A stretch of 64,000 nt of DNA from Brevibacillus brevis (GTDB taxonomy: Bacteria; Bacillota; Bacilli; Brevibacillales; Brevibacillaceae). A model generated the notes under the pieces. The model did not search any database and was not told the DNA's origin. It worked only from the letters and a program-made list of their open reading frames with translations. The stretch's first letter is position 1; each line of letters starts with the position of its first letter. Both the position numbers and the translations under genes were made by a program. Location: NCBI RefSeq assembly GCF_900637055.1, contig NZ_LR134338.1, positions 4,181,001 through 4,245,000 of the forward strand, read 5' to 3'. Positions 57,552 through 64,000 of the stretch are shown in pieces.

Positions 57552-58124
57552 TCATTGTCCACTCCATTGGTATTCGCCATAGGTGGACAACACACTGTTA
57601 TACTCTGCCAGATTCCGAATGCGAATCCCCCGTTTCAGATTCTCCCATTCCTCTTTTGGCAGACTCGCTTCCATTTTTGCAGTATCGATTCGATAAAAGG
57701 TTTGCACGACCTCTTGTTCAGCAGGCAGACCATGAAAGAGAGTAAGCATGCCGTCCGCAGCTATTCCGATATGCCCATTCTCCTTGCATGCTGGTGCTAT
57801 ATCCTGCTCGCGTTTCATTAAGATCATCTTGACAGGTTCTGCTTGTACAATTTCCCATCCATTATAGTTGCCCATGACGTCTGCCAGTTGATTGGCATGA
57901 ACTGACACATGCTCTTCGTCTCGCACTCCACACAAATAATGGCGAGCTAAAACCAGTTCATACGACGTCCCCGCGACTACATCTGCTTTGCCTGAATGGT
58001 TCAGTAAACGAGCAAGACCCGAATCGTTTCCGTCCTTTCCTACTAATAGGATACCGACTACGATGCCTGTGGCTAATGCTGTACCCCACGTCGCGTAAAC
58101 CATCCACTTTTTCTTCTCAGTCAC
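57552..58124 (-). CDS. bofC: BofC-like intercompartmental signalling protein
   Basis: A 190-residue protein with an N-terminal membrane helix or uncleaved signal (ATWGTALATGIVVGILLVG) and an extracytoplasmic region. The C-terminal half matches the BofC fold: ACKENGHIGIAADGMLTLFHG, TFYRIDTAKMEASLP and GIRIRNLAEYNSVLSTYGEY. BofC is made in the forespore and restrains SpoIVB signalling that activates SigK. GTG start after GAAGGGG. Proximity to ruv genes matches B. subtilis. Confidence 0.85.
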   Translation of the reverse strand: MTEKKKWMVYATWGTALATGIVVGILLVGKDGNDSGLARLLNHSGKADVVAGTSYELVLARHYLCGVRDEEHVSVHANQLADVMGNYNGWEIVQAEPVKMILMKREQDIAPACKENGHIGIAADGMLTLFHGLPAEQEVVQTFYRIDTAKMEASLPKEEWENLKRGIRIRNLAEYNSVLSTYGEYQWSGQ

Positions 58125-58199
58125 ATAGAACCCCTTCTTTTATATAGGCTTTTCTTCCTATGATTTCCAAAAGGAAAGAGGGACATACGGGACCAATGA

Positions 58200-58260
58200 G
58201 GGATTGACGTTATATTTTTTTATTTTTGTCAATACAAAAAATTAATATACTATTTCATCT
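58200..58260 (+). promoter_or_regulatory. AT-rich putative cpdB control region
   Basis: ATTGAC and GTCAAT form inverted half-sites about 18 bases apart in an AT-rich stretch, followed by TATACT about 14 bases later. A promoter with a spacer-disrupted -35 or an operator is possible. The rest of the 216-base gap shows nothing further. Confidence 0.3.
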
Positions 58261-58341
58261 GGCTATCTATCCAGCTTCCGAATCTAATGATAAACTATTT
58301 TTGCTTGGCATTATTGTAAACTTATGGAGGTCATTTCAAAC

Positions 58342-60330
58342 ATGAAAAAAACGAACAAAAAAATGCTGACCGCTTTCCTCCTCAGCACTTCTTTGGTTGT
58401 TGGCGCTCTCTCATTTCCTCTTACTCCTGTAAGCGCGCAAACTGGTTCTGTCCTTAAGCTCCGCCTGTTGGAAACGACTGATATCCACACCAACATCGTT
58501 AACTATGACTACTATCAAGACAAAAACACAGACGAGTTTGGCCTCGCAAAAACAGCGACATTGGTCAAAAAAGCAAGAGAAGAAGTGAAAAACAGCATCC
58601 TGATCGACAACGGTGACTTGTTGCAAGGAAACCCATTGGGCGACTACGTGGCAAAAATCGACCCGTTGAAAGCTGGAGATACTCACCCTGCTTACAAGGC
58701 AATGAACCTGATGGACTATGATGTTGCCAATATCGGTAACCACGAGTTCAACTTTGGTTTGGAGTTCTTGGACACCAGCTTGAAGGGTGCAAAATTCCCT
58801 TACATAAACTCCAACGTCTATGTAGACGACAAGGACAAAAACCCGGACAATGACAAAAACATGTACACTCCTTACGAAATCCTGGAGCGCACATTTAAAG
58901 ATGAGAATGGTAAAGATGTAAAGCTCAAAGTGGGCGTTATCGGTTTTGTACCACCACAAATTATGCAGTGGGACAAGGCTCACCTGGAAGGAAAAGTAAT
59001 TGCGAAGGACATCGTGGAAACTGCCAACAAATTCGTACCTGAAATGAAGAAAAAAGGTGCGGACATCATCATCGCAGTTCCTCACTCCGGAATTGGCCCT
59101 ATCGAGGGTGGTCCTCAATTGGAAAACGCTAGCTACCAGCTGAGCAAAGTAGAGGGAATCGACGCGATCCTGTTCGGACACTCCCACTCCGTATTCCCAG
59201 GTCCTGGATTCGATAAAATTCCAGGCATTGATGCAGAAAAAGGAACGATCAACGGCAAACCAGCTGTGATGCCTGGCTTCTGGGGCAACCACCTCGGCGT
59301 GATCGACCTGACGCTGAAACAAGAAAACGGAAAATGGAAAGTGGCTGAGTCCGCTACCAAAGTAGTTCCGATTTATGACAAAGCGAACAAAGCATCCTTG
59401 GCTGATGCAGACAAAGCTATCGTGGATGCAGTAAAAGAAGATCACGATAAAACAGTTGAATGGGTTCGTTCTGCTGTAGGGAAAACATCTTCCCCGATCT
59501 TCAGCTACTTTGCACTTGTGCAAGATGACCCATCTATCCAAATCGTAACCAATGCACAAAAATGGTTCGTTGAGAAAAACGTGAAGGGTACAGAATACGA
59601 AGGCATTCCAGTTCTGTCTGCTGGTGCACCATTTAAAGCAGGCGGCCGTAACGGAGTAAGCTACTACTCCAATATCCCAGCTGGTACAATCGCCATCAAA
59701 AACGTATCTGACCTGTACATCTACCCGAACACATTGAAGGCGGTTCTGGTCGATGGAGCTACCGTGAAAGAATGGTTGGAGCGCTCCGCTGGACAGTTCA
59801 ACCAAATCGATGTGAAGAAAGCAGATGAGCAACCACTCATCAACGAGACTTTCCCAACGTACAACTTTGATGTAATCGACGGTGTTACTTATCAAATCGA
59901 TGTGACACAGCCATCCAAATACGCTGTGGATGGAAAAGTAGCAAACAAAGATGCAAACCGCATCAAAAACCTGTCTTTTAACGGCAAACCAGTAAAACCT
60001 GAAGACAAATTCATCGTCGTAACCAACAACTACCGTGCAAGCGGCGGCGGTGCGTTCCCAGGTTTGGATGGCAAAAACATCGTCATCGATTCCCCAGATG
60101 AAAACCGTCAAATCGTAATCGACTACATCCTGAACCAAAAAAATATCGACCCAGCAGCAGACAACAACTGGTCTTTTGCTCCAGTAGATGCGAAGCTGAA
60201 CGTTACATTCACTTCTTCTCCTGACGCGAAACCATTCGCTGAAAAATTGTCCAATATCAAGTTCATCAACGTATTGGAATCTGGGTTTGCGAAATTCTCC
60301 ATTGATCTGTCCAAGCCTGCTTCCAAGTAA
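58342..60330 (+). CDS. cpdB: Secreted 2',3'-cyclic-nucleotide phosphodiesterase/3'-nucleotidase
   Basis: A 662-residue enzyme with a signal peptide (TAFLLSTSLVVGALSFPLTP). The metallophosphatase domain has LLETTDIHTN, IDNGDLLQGNPLGDY, VANIGNHEFNFG and FGHSHSVFPG. The C-terminal nucleotide-binding domain has LVQDDPSIQIV, SAGQFNQID and YNFDVIDGVTYQIDV, matching E. coli CpdB along its length. It releases phosphate and nucleoside from extracellular nucleotides. No LPXTG anchor is seen, so it is probably released. ATG at 58342 follows ATGGAGG. Confidence 0.95.
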   Translation: MKKTNKKMLTAFLLSTSLVVGALSFPLTPVSAQTGSVLKLRLLETTDIHTNIVNYDYYQDKNTDEFGLAKTATLVKKAREEVKNSILIDNGDLLQGNPLGDYVAKIDPLKAGDTHPAYKAMNLMDYDVANIGNHEFNFGLEFLDTSLKGAKFPYINSNVYVDDKDKNPDNDKNMYTPYEILERTFKDENGKDVKLKVGVIGFVPPQIMQWDKAHLEGKVIAKDIVETANKFVPEMKKKGADIIIAVPHSGIGPIEGGPQLENASYQLSKVEGIDAILFGHSHSVFPGPGFDKIPGIDAEKGTINGKPAVMPGFWGNHLGVIDLTLKQENGKWKVAESATKVVPIYDKANKASLADADKAIVDAVKEDHDKTVEWVRSAVGKTSSPIFSYFALVQDDPSIQIVTNAQKWFVEKNVKGTEYEGIPVLSAGAPFKAGGRNGVSYYSNIPAGTIAIKNVSDLYIYPNTLKAVLVDGATVKEWLERSAGQFNQIDVKKADEQPLINETFPTYNFDVIDGVTYQIDVTQPSKYAVDGKVANKDANRIKNLSFNGKPVKPEDKFIVVTNNYRASGGGAFPGLDGKNIVIDSPDENRQIVIDYILNQKNIDPAADNNWSFAPVDAKLNVTFTSSPDAKPFAEKLSNIKFINVLESGFAKFSIDLSKPASK

Positions 60331-60339
60331 GCTTGTCAA

Positions 60340-60380
60340 CAACACAAACATCCCTCTTATGAGAGGGATGTTTTGTTTTA
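60340..60380. terminator. Bidirectional terminator between cpdB and the CotS-like gene
   Basis: Perfect arms AAACATCCCTCT and AGAGGGATGTTT around TATG, followed by TGTTTTAT. Confidence 0.9.
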
Positions 60381-60385
60381 TCCGA

Positions 60386-61414
60386 CTATCCAACAAAATG
60401 GTAATGCCCCCACGGAGATCGTTGGAAAATTCGTTCTCCGTCGTTTAAAAAGCGTTGGCGATTCGCCATCACTTTGCCTTCCATTTGGATCAACTGCATG
60501 ACACCCCGCATGTGGTAGCCCGGGCGCTGACTATACAAGCCCGTTACCTCCCGCAAGAAATTATCCGGATAGCGAAGCAATTGATGCACAGCCCAAATCT
60601 GAGTATCCGATAAATAGTTGACGTTACTGTAAGCTTCCATCGCTTCCACGAATGAATCCATGCGGTATTCCTGCATCAGTAGCATCCGCGACATCAATTG
60701 TACGAGGTCAACCAGCTGAAGATCATGACCGACAGTATCAAGGTCAATCAAATAGCAACTGCCTCGCTCCGTAAGCAAAAAGTTATGGCTCGCCACGTCT
60801 CTGTGTGCGAGTGTCCCCCGCTCCATGGCTACATACATTTCTGGCGTCAAAGGCAGCTTGTAAGCAGATTGAAGCAGCTCCTTGCCATCTCGAAGGACGT
60901 GATCTGCCTGTTGGGAAATGAGTTGCTCCAGTTTGCTCTGGGGGCCTTTCTGTTCAATCGACCACATCAGCCGCTCAAAGTATTCCAAGCGGCTCTCCCA
61001 TTTATCTAAAAGAGCCGGTTTTCCTTCATACGCATACGAAAGGTCAATAGGAAAGCCCTGAGCTGCAACATGAAAACGTGCCAATGTTTCTGCTGTTTTT
61101 TTGACATCGAAAAGAGAAGCGTTATCTGCTTCATGGCCATCAATCATTTTCATGATGGTGTAATGGCGCCCTTCAAACGCAAAAATTTTGGACCCTTCCT
61201 GATTCGCCACATACTGCACGGTATGATGAAAGCCCTTCTCATGTAGTGCATCTGCTAACTCTGTCACCCACACAGCTTTTTCGACCTGCTTATATCCTTT
61301 GAGTATCCAGTGGCCCCGGTCTGTTTTTAACAGGTTGACGTTTCGCTTCGGCTTCACCCCGTAGATTTGACAGCGAAAAGCCTTTTCAATGGTGGATAGG
61401 ATTCCTTTGTTCAT
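60386..61414 (-). CDS. CotS/YsxE-family spore coat kinase-like protein
   Basis: A 342-residue protein of the aminoglycoside phosphotransferase/choline-kinase fold used by CotS, CotI and YsxE spore-coat proteins. LAHRDVASHNFLL holds the catalytic-loop Asp and Asn, and YLIDLDTVGHD the metal-binding Asp; GHWILKGYKQ supplies a candidate ATP-site lysine. CotI/CotS-type proteins can be real kinases of coat proteins. It is 11 bases after the SafA-like gene, so coexpression in the mother cell is likely. Confidence 0.85.
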   Translation of the reverse strand: MNKGILSTIEKAFRCQIYGVKPKRNVNLLKTDRGHWILKGYKQVEKAVWVTELADALHEKGFHHTVQYVANQEGSKIFAFEGRHYTIMKMIDGHEADNASLFDVKKTAETLARFHVAAQGFPIDLSYAYEGKPALLDKWESRLEYFERLMWSIEQKGPQSKLEQLISQQADHVLRDGKELLQSAYKLPLTPEMYVAMERGTLAHRDVASHNFLLTERGSCYLIDLDTVGHDLQLVDLVQLMSRMLLMQEYRMDSFVEAMEAYSNVNYLSDTQIWAVHQLLRYPDNFLREVTGLYSQRPGYHMRGVMQLIQMEGKVMANRQRFLNDGERIFQRSPWGHYHFVG

Positions 61415-61425
61415 CCCATACCCTC

Positions 61426-63102
61426 TCAGTACGAAGAGGATTCTTCATGCCCATCTCCCCAGTTCGGCCAAACCCCTTGTTCAGGCATAGATGCCATACA
61501 CGGGGAAGGCGGGAACATCACGTTATTGTGAATCTCCTGTGGGGAACGATTGTACTTGCCTTTGCGGCCTCTGTACTCCGGGACTTCAGAAGAACACTCA
61601 CATGATGATGACTCCACTGGTTCCGGGCACACAGGCTTCTTCGCTCGTGGCCGCTTTAATGGCATGGGTGGAAATGGTGGTGGGCATGGATAAGGAAACG
61701 GCATCGGTCTGATCGGTGGTGGGACGATTGGAAATGGATTGATTGGTCGAATTTGTTCTGGACTCACTATCGGCCGTCGATTTGGATGAAACGGGCCAAT
61801 CCACGGGTTCCCCCACGGTGGGCAAGGCGGAAATGGCGGGCATGGTGGCGGGAACGGAGGTGGGAATGGCTGGAATGGCCGCACCTGTGGAGATGGCCTG
61901 CGGTCTTGCTCTGGGCTTACCCTCGTTGATGGCTTCAGCTTCTGTTGCGGACTCACTTTTGAAGGCGGCTTGAGCTGCTGTTCTGGGCTCACCTTCGAAG
62001 GCGGCTTCTGCGGCCGCAACGGACTCACACGTGGAGGTGGATAGTTTGGCTGCATCGGTTGCAATGGACTTACCCGTGGCGGCGGATAGTTTGGTTGCAT
62101 CGGTTGCAATGGACTTACCCGTGGTGGCGGGTAGTTTGGTTGCATCGGTTGCAACGGACTTACCCGTGGCGGCGGGTAGTTTGGCTGCATCGGTTGCAAC
62201 GGACTTACCCGTGGCGGCGGGTAGTTTGGCTGCATCGGTTGCAACGGACTTACCCGTGGTGGCGGATAGTTCGGCTGCATCGGTTGCAACGGACTTACCC
62301 GTGGTGGCGGATAATTCGGCTGTGGGCAAGGTGGGCATACATATGCTGGCGGTCGTGTAGGCTGTAATGGCAAGACCTGAGTCGGTGGTCTATATGGGAT
62401 GTTGGGCACATTTTGATTCGGTGGAATCGCTGGTGGATATATATACGGACTCACTCTGGTTGGAGGTGGAGTCGGTATGAGTGGACGTATAGGAACAGGC
62501 GGTTCCGGTGGCAGCACATTTGGCTTGCCTGAAATGTTCGGTGGTTTATACGGTGGCTTCTCAATCGGTTCTGCAGGTTTTTCAATTAGTTCTTCAATTG
62601 GTCTTTCAATCGGCTCTGTTGGTTTTGGGATTGGCCGTGTCGGTGGAGGTGGCGGTAATGTTGGTGGTGCCGTTGGCCTGACTACCTCGGGTGAAACAGT
62701 AGGAACTGGCGGCTTTGGCATCTCCTTGGGTGGTCTGGTGGGAATGGGAGCCGGCGGTAGGGTAGGTCTGGTCTCCTCCCTTGATTCGATTTCCACCTCT
62801 CCTGATTCTTCCGGCTCAATTGGCCGCCTCTCGATTTCTTGCGGTACCTCCATCTCTTCCTCTTCCGTAATCGGTCTTTCTTTCACATAAGGGGCCGCCT
62901 CACTCATTGGATGGGGGGGCGTTGTTCTTTGCGGTGGTCGGACAGGAACTTGTTTCGCCGGAATCTTGATTCTCGCTCCAGGATAAATTGTATCGGGAGT
63001 TTTTAATTGACTATTAAGGCGTAACAGTTCTTTGTAATCGACGCCATATCTTTTGGCGATCTTCCACATCGTATCGCCTTTTTGGACGATGTGTATTCTC
63101 AA
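61426..63102 (-). CDS. safA: SafA-like LysM spore morphogenetic protein with Pro-rich repeats
   Basis: A 558-residue protein. The N-terminal LysM domain (RIHIVQKGDTMWKIAKRYGV...NSQLKTPDTIYPGARIKIP) closely resembles SafA, which links the spore inner coat to cortex. An acidic linker leads into a very proline-rich region. Residue unit QPNYPPPRVSPLQPM occurs seven times (the last copy diverged), then degenerate PSKVSPEQ units and clusters of PPPFPPPCPP with several cysteines. The tail SSSCECSSE could be cross-linked. TTG at 63102 lies seven bases after GGGAGGAG. Confidence 0.82.
   Translation of the reverse strand: MRIHIVQKGDTMWKIAKRYGVDYKELLRLNSQLKTPDTIYPGARIKIPAKQVPVRPPQRTTPPHPMSEAAPYVKERPITEEEEMEVPQEIERRPIEPEESGEVEIESREETRPTLPPAPIPTRPPKEMPKPPVPTVSPEVVRPTAPPTLPPPPPTRPIPKPTEPIERPIEELIEKPAEPIEKPPYKPPNISGKPNVLPPEPPVPIRPLIPTPPPTRVSPYIYPPAIPPNQNVPNIPYRPPTQVLPLQPTRPPAYVCPPCPQPNYPPPRVSPLQPMQPNYPPPRVSPLQPMQPNYPPPRVSPLQPMQPNYPPPRVSPLQPMQPNYPPPRVSPLQPMQPNYPPPRVSPLQPMQPNYPPPRVSPLRPQKPPSKVSPEQQLKPPSKVSPQQKLKPSTRVSPEQDRRPSPQVRPFQPFPPPFPPPCPPFPPCPPWGNPWIGPFHPNRRPIVSPEQIRPINPFPIVPPPIRPMPFPYPCPPPFPPMPLKRPRAKKPVCPEPVESSSCECSSEVPEYRGRKGKYNRSPQEIHNNVMFPPSPCMASMPEQGVWPNWGDGHEESSSY
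62020..62325. repeat. 45-bp tandem coding repeat, about seven copies
   Basis: In-frame tandem repeat inside the SafA-like gene; the plus-strand core is CGGTTGCAACGGACTTACCC with GTGGCGGCGGGTAGTTTGGC. Each unit encodes 15 residues. Copies differ at a few third positions, which indicates selection on the protein plus recent copy-number change. Confidence 0.9.
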
Positions 63103-63195
63103 TGTTTTTCTCCTCCCTTGCACCAAACTCCCTAACATCGTATGCAGTCATGGGCGTTTTGCTCCTTGACGCCACTCCTTTGTTGGGAGGGAGTA

Positions 63196-63232
63196 GAAAA
63201 AGAAAAAACCAATCCCTCTAGGAATTGGTCTG
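63196..63232 (-). terminator. pheA terminator
   Basis: On the minus strand ACCAATTCC and GGGATTGGT flank TAGA, then six T. The pheA stop TAG is in the loop. Confidence 0.82.
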
Positions 63233-64000
63233 ATGCATATAAAATGGATACGTCCCGAGCTGGCGAACTTGACAACCAATAGCTTCAATCTCCGCAAACG
63301 CTCCTGGCAACAAGACGTCGTCCATCTTCTGCTCAATGTCGATGACAAAATAATAGCTTCCGAGTGCTTTCTTCGTTGGACGTGATTCGATGCGAGACAA
63401 GTTGACTTTTCTCCAAGCAAAAGCAGCCAGCACTTGATACAAGGCTCCCGGGAAATCTTCCGGCAGCGTGACCAGTATGGTCGTCTTTTCCTTGCGGGAA
63501 ACCGGCAGCTCAAGACTTTCCTGACCGACAAGAACAAAGCGCGTGTAGTTATTCGAATAATCTTGAATTTGTTCACGTGCAAACTCCAATGGATAAATCT
63601 CTACATTCAATCGAGTTCCAACAGCAGCCCACGGCTCTTCTGGATGCTCACTCACCATTTTTGCAGCCAATGCCGTACTGTTTACCGTTTCAATCGCTGC
63701 TTCCGGCAAATTCTCACGCAAAAAGTTGTGGCTTTGTGCAATCGCTTGAGGATGTGACATTACTCTCTTAATCGCGGACAAAGGCAATGGGTGCTCTCTT
63801 TTTGCCACCAACAAGTTTTGCGTAATCGGCAGTGCGAGCTCCGCCAAAATGGGCAGATCTACTTCGTGAATGAGCCAATCGAGTGTAGAGTTGACCGTTC
63901 CTTCAATGGAGTTTTCCATCGGTACAACACCGTATGCCACTTCATTTTTGGAAACAGCGTCTAGTACTTCAATAATACTTGGGTACGGAACGAAAGACAG
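63218..64000 (-). CDS. pheA: Prephenate dehydratase, 5' truncated by window edge
   Basis: At least 260 residues, with the frame open to the last base; the N-terminal ~20 residues are outside. It converts prephenate to phenylpyruvate in phenylalanine synthesis. GVVPMENSIEGTVNSTLDWL and the Thr-Arg-Phe catalytic motif NYTRFVLVG are intact. A C-terminal ACT domain with NLSRIESRPTK and GSYYFVIDIE gives feedback inhibition by phenylalanine. There is no chorismate mutase domain in the visible part. Terminator overlaps the stop. Confidence 0.95.
   Translation of the reverse strand: MSFVPYPSIIEVLDAVSKNEVAYGVVPMENSIEGTVNSTLDWLIHEVDLPILAELALPITQNLLVAKREHPLPLSAIKRVMSHPQAIAQSHNFLRENLPEAAIETVNSTALAAKMVSEHPEEPWAAVGTRLNVEIYPLEFAREQIQDYSNNYTRFVLVGQESLELPVSRKEKTTILVTLPEDFPGALYQVLAAFAWRKVNLSRIESRPTKKALGSYYFVIDIEQKMDDVLLPGAFAEIEAIGCQVRQLGTYPFYMHQTNS

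Noticed and set aside
58411-60396. 661-codon open frame opposite cpdB
   Set aside because: The cpdB product matches a known enzyme along its full length; the reverse frame only reflects avoidance of certain codons.
62031-62360. Repeat-containing open frames opposite the SafA-like gene and a possible CRISPR
   Set aside because: The 45-bp units are directly adjacent with no unique spacers and are in frame in the LysM protein, so they are coding repeats.

Overview
The window reads as chromosomal DNA of an endospore-forming Bacillota. Gene content and order resemble the B. subtilis yrr/yrv/yrb region and fit Brevibacillus best; the genus is an inference. Support comes from the runs trmR-mltG-yrzB-ruvX-ireB-alaS, recD2-yrrD-yrzR, cymR-iscS, rarA-tcdA-6S RNA-aspS-hisS, dtd-relA-apt-recJ-secF/secD-comN-spoVB, yajC-tgt-queA and ruvB-ruvA-ruvC-bofC, plus the spore genes spoVB, bofC, a SafA-like gene and a CotS-like gene. 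Ribosome-binding sites are strong and purine-rich, and TTG and GTG starts are common. Most genes are on the minus strand.

Layout. 1-4.3 kb: an operon of hscC (cut by the window start), a membrane-anchored J-domain/TPR protein and a DUF1266 protein. 4.3-6.8 kb: a GNAT acetyltransferase, an HD-GYP protein and a JAMM/MPN protein. 6.7-16.5 kb (minus): pbpI-like, udk, trmR, mltG, DUF1292, ruvX, ireB, alaS with an alanine T-box, and an AI-2E family permease. 16.5-17.6 kb: a yybP-ykoY manganese riboswitch ahead of a TerC-family exporter. 17.6-27 kb (minus): small genes, yrrD, recD2, a frameshifted chemoreceptor, iscS, cymR, rarA and tcdA, with a MITE-like repeat between iscS and cymR. 27-32.7 kb: 6S RNA, aspS and hisS under one T-box, hemZ and a 56-codon gene. 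32.9-35.5 kb (plus): a frameshifted SH3/amidase gene and a DinB-fold gene. 35.6-44.8 kb (minus): dtd, a frameshifted relA, apt, recJ, secF, secD and comN. 44.8-55.9 kb: spoVB, a DUF421 gene, corA, yrzE, yajC, tgt, queA, a SpoIID/LytB protein, DUF2905 and ruvBAC. 56-64 kb: small and secreted proteins of unknown role, bofC, cpdB, a CotS-like gene, a SafA-like gene with a 45-bp coding repeat, and pheA running off the end.

Functionally the region combines translation and tRNA modification (alaS, aspS, hisS, tgt, queA, trmR, tcdA, dtd), DNA repair and recombination (ruvABC, recJ, recD2, rarA, ruvX), envelope and secretion genes (mltG, pbpI, secD/F, yajC, amidase) and sporulation. RNA-level control is prominent: two T-boxes, one Mn riboswitch and 6S RNA.

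Most notable points: (1) the hscC/J-protein/DUF1266 operon, which repeats a set known next to E. coli hscC but with a fused, membrane-anchored J-protein whose HPD motif is altered; (2) a 166-bp inverted-repeat element and a palindromic remnant of the same family 32 kb away; (3) three genes (chemoreceptor, amidase, relA) each broken by a single-base frameshift, which may be sequence errors; (4) a hisS-aspS T-box whose specifier and discriminator bases both point to tRNA-Asp.
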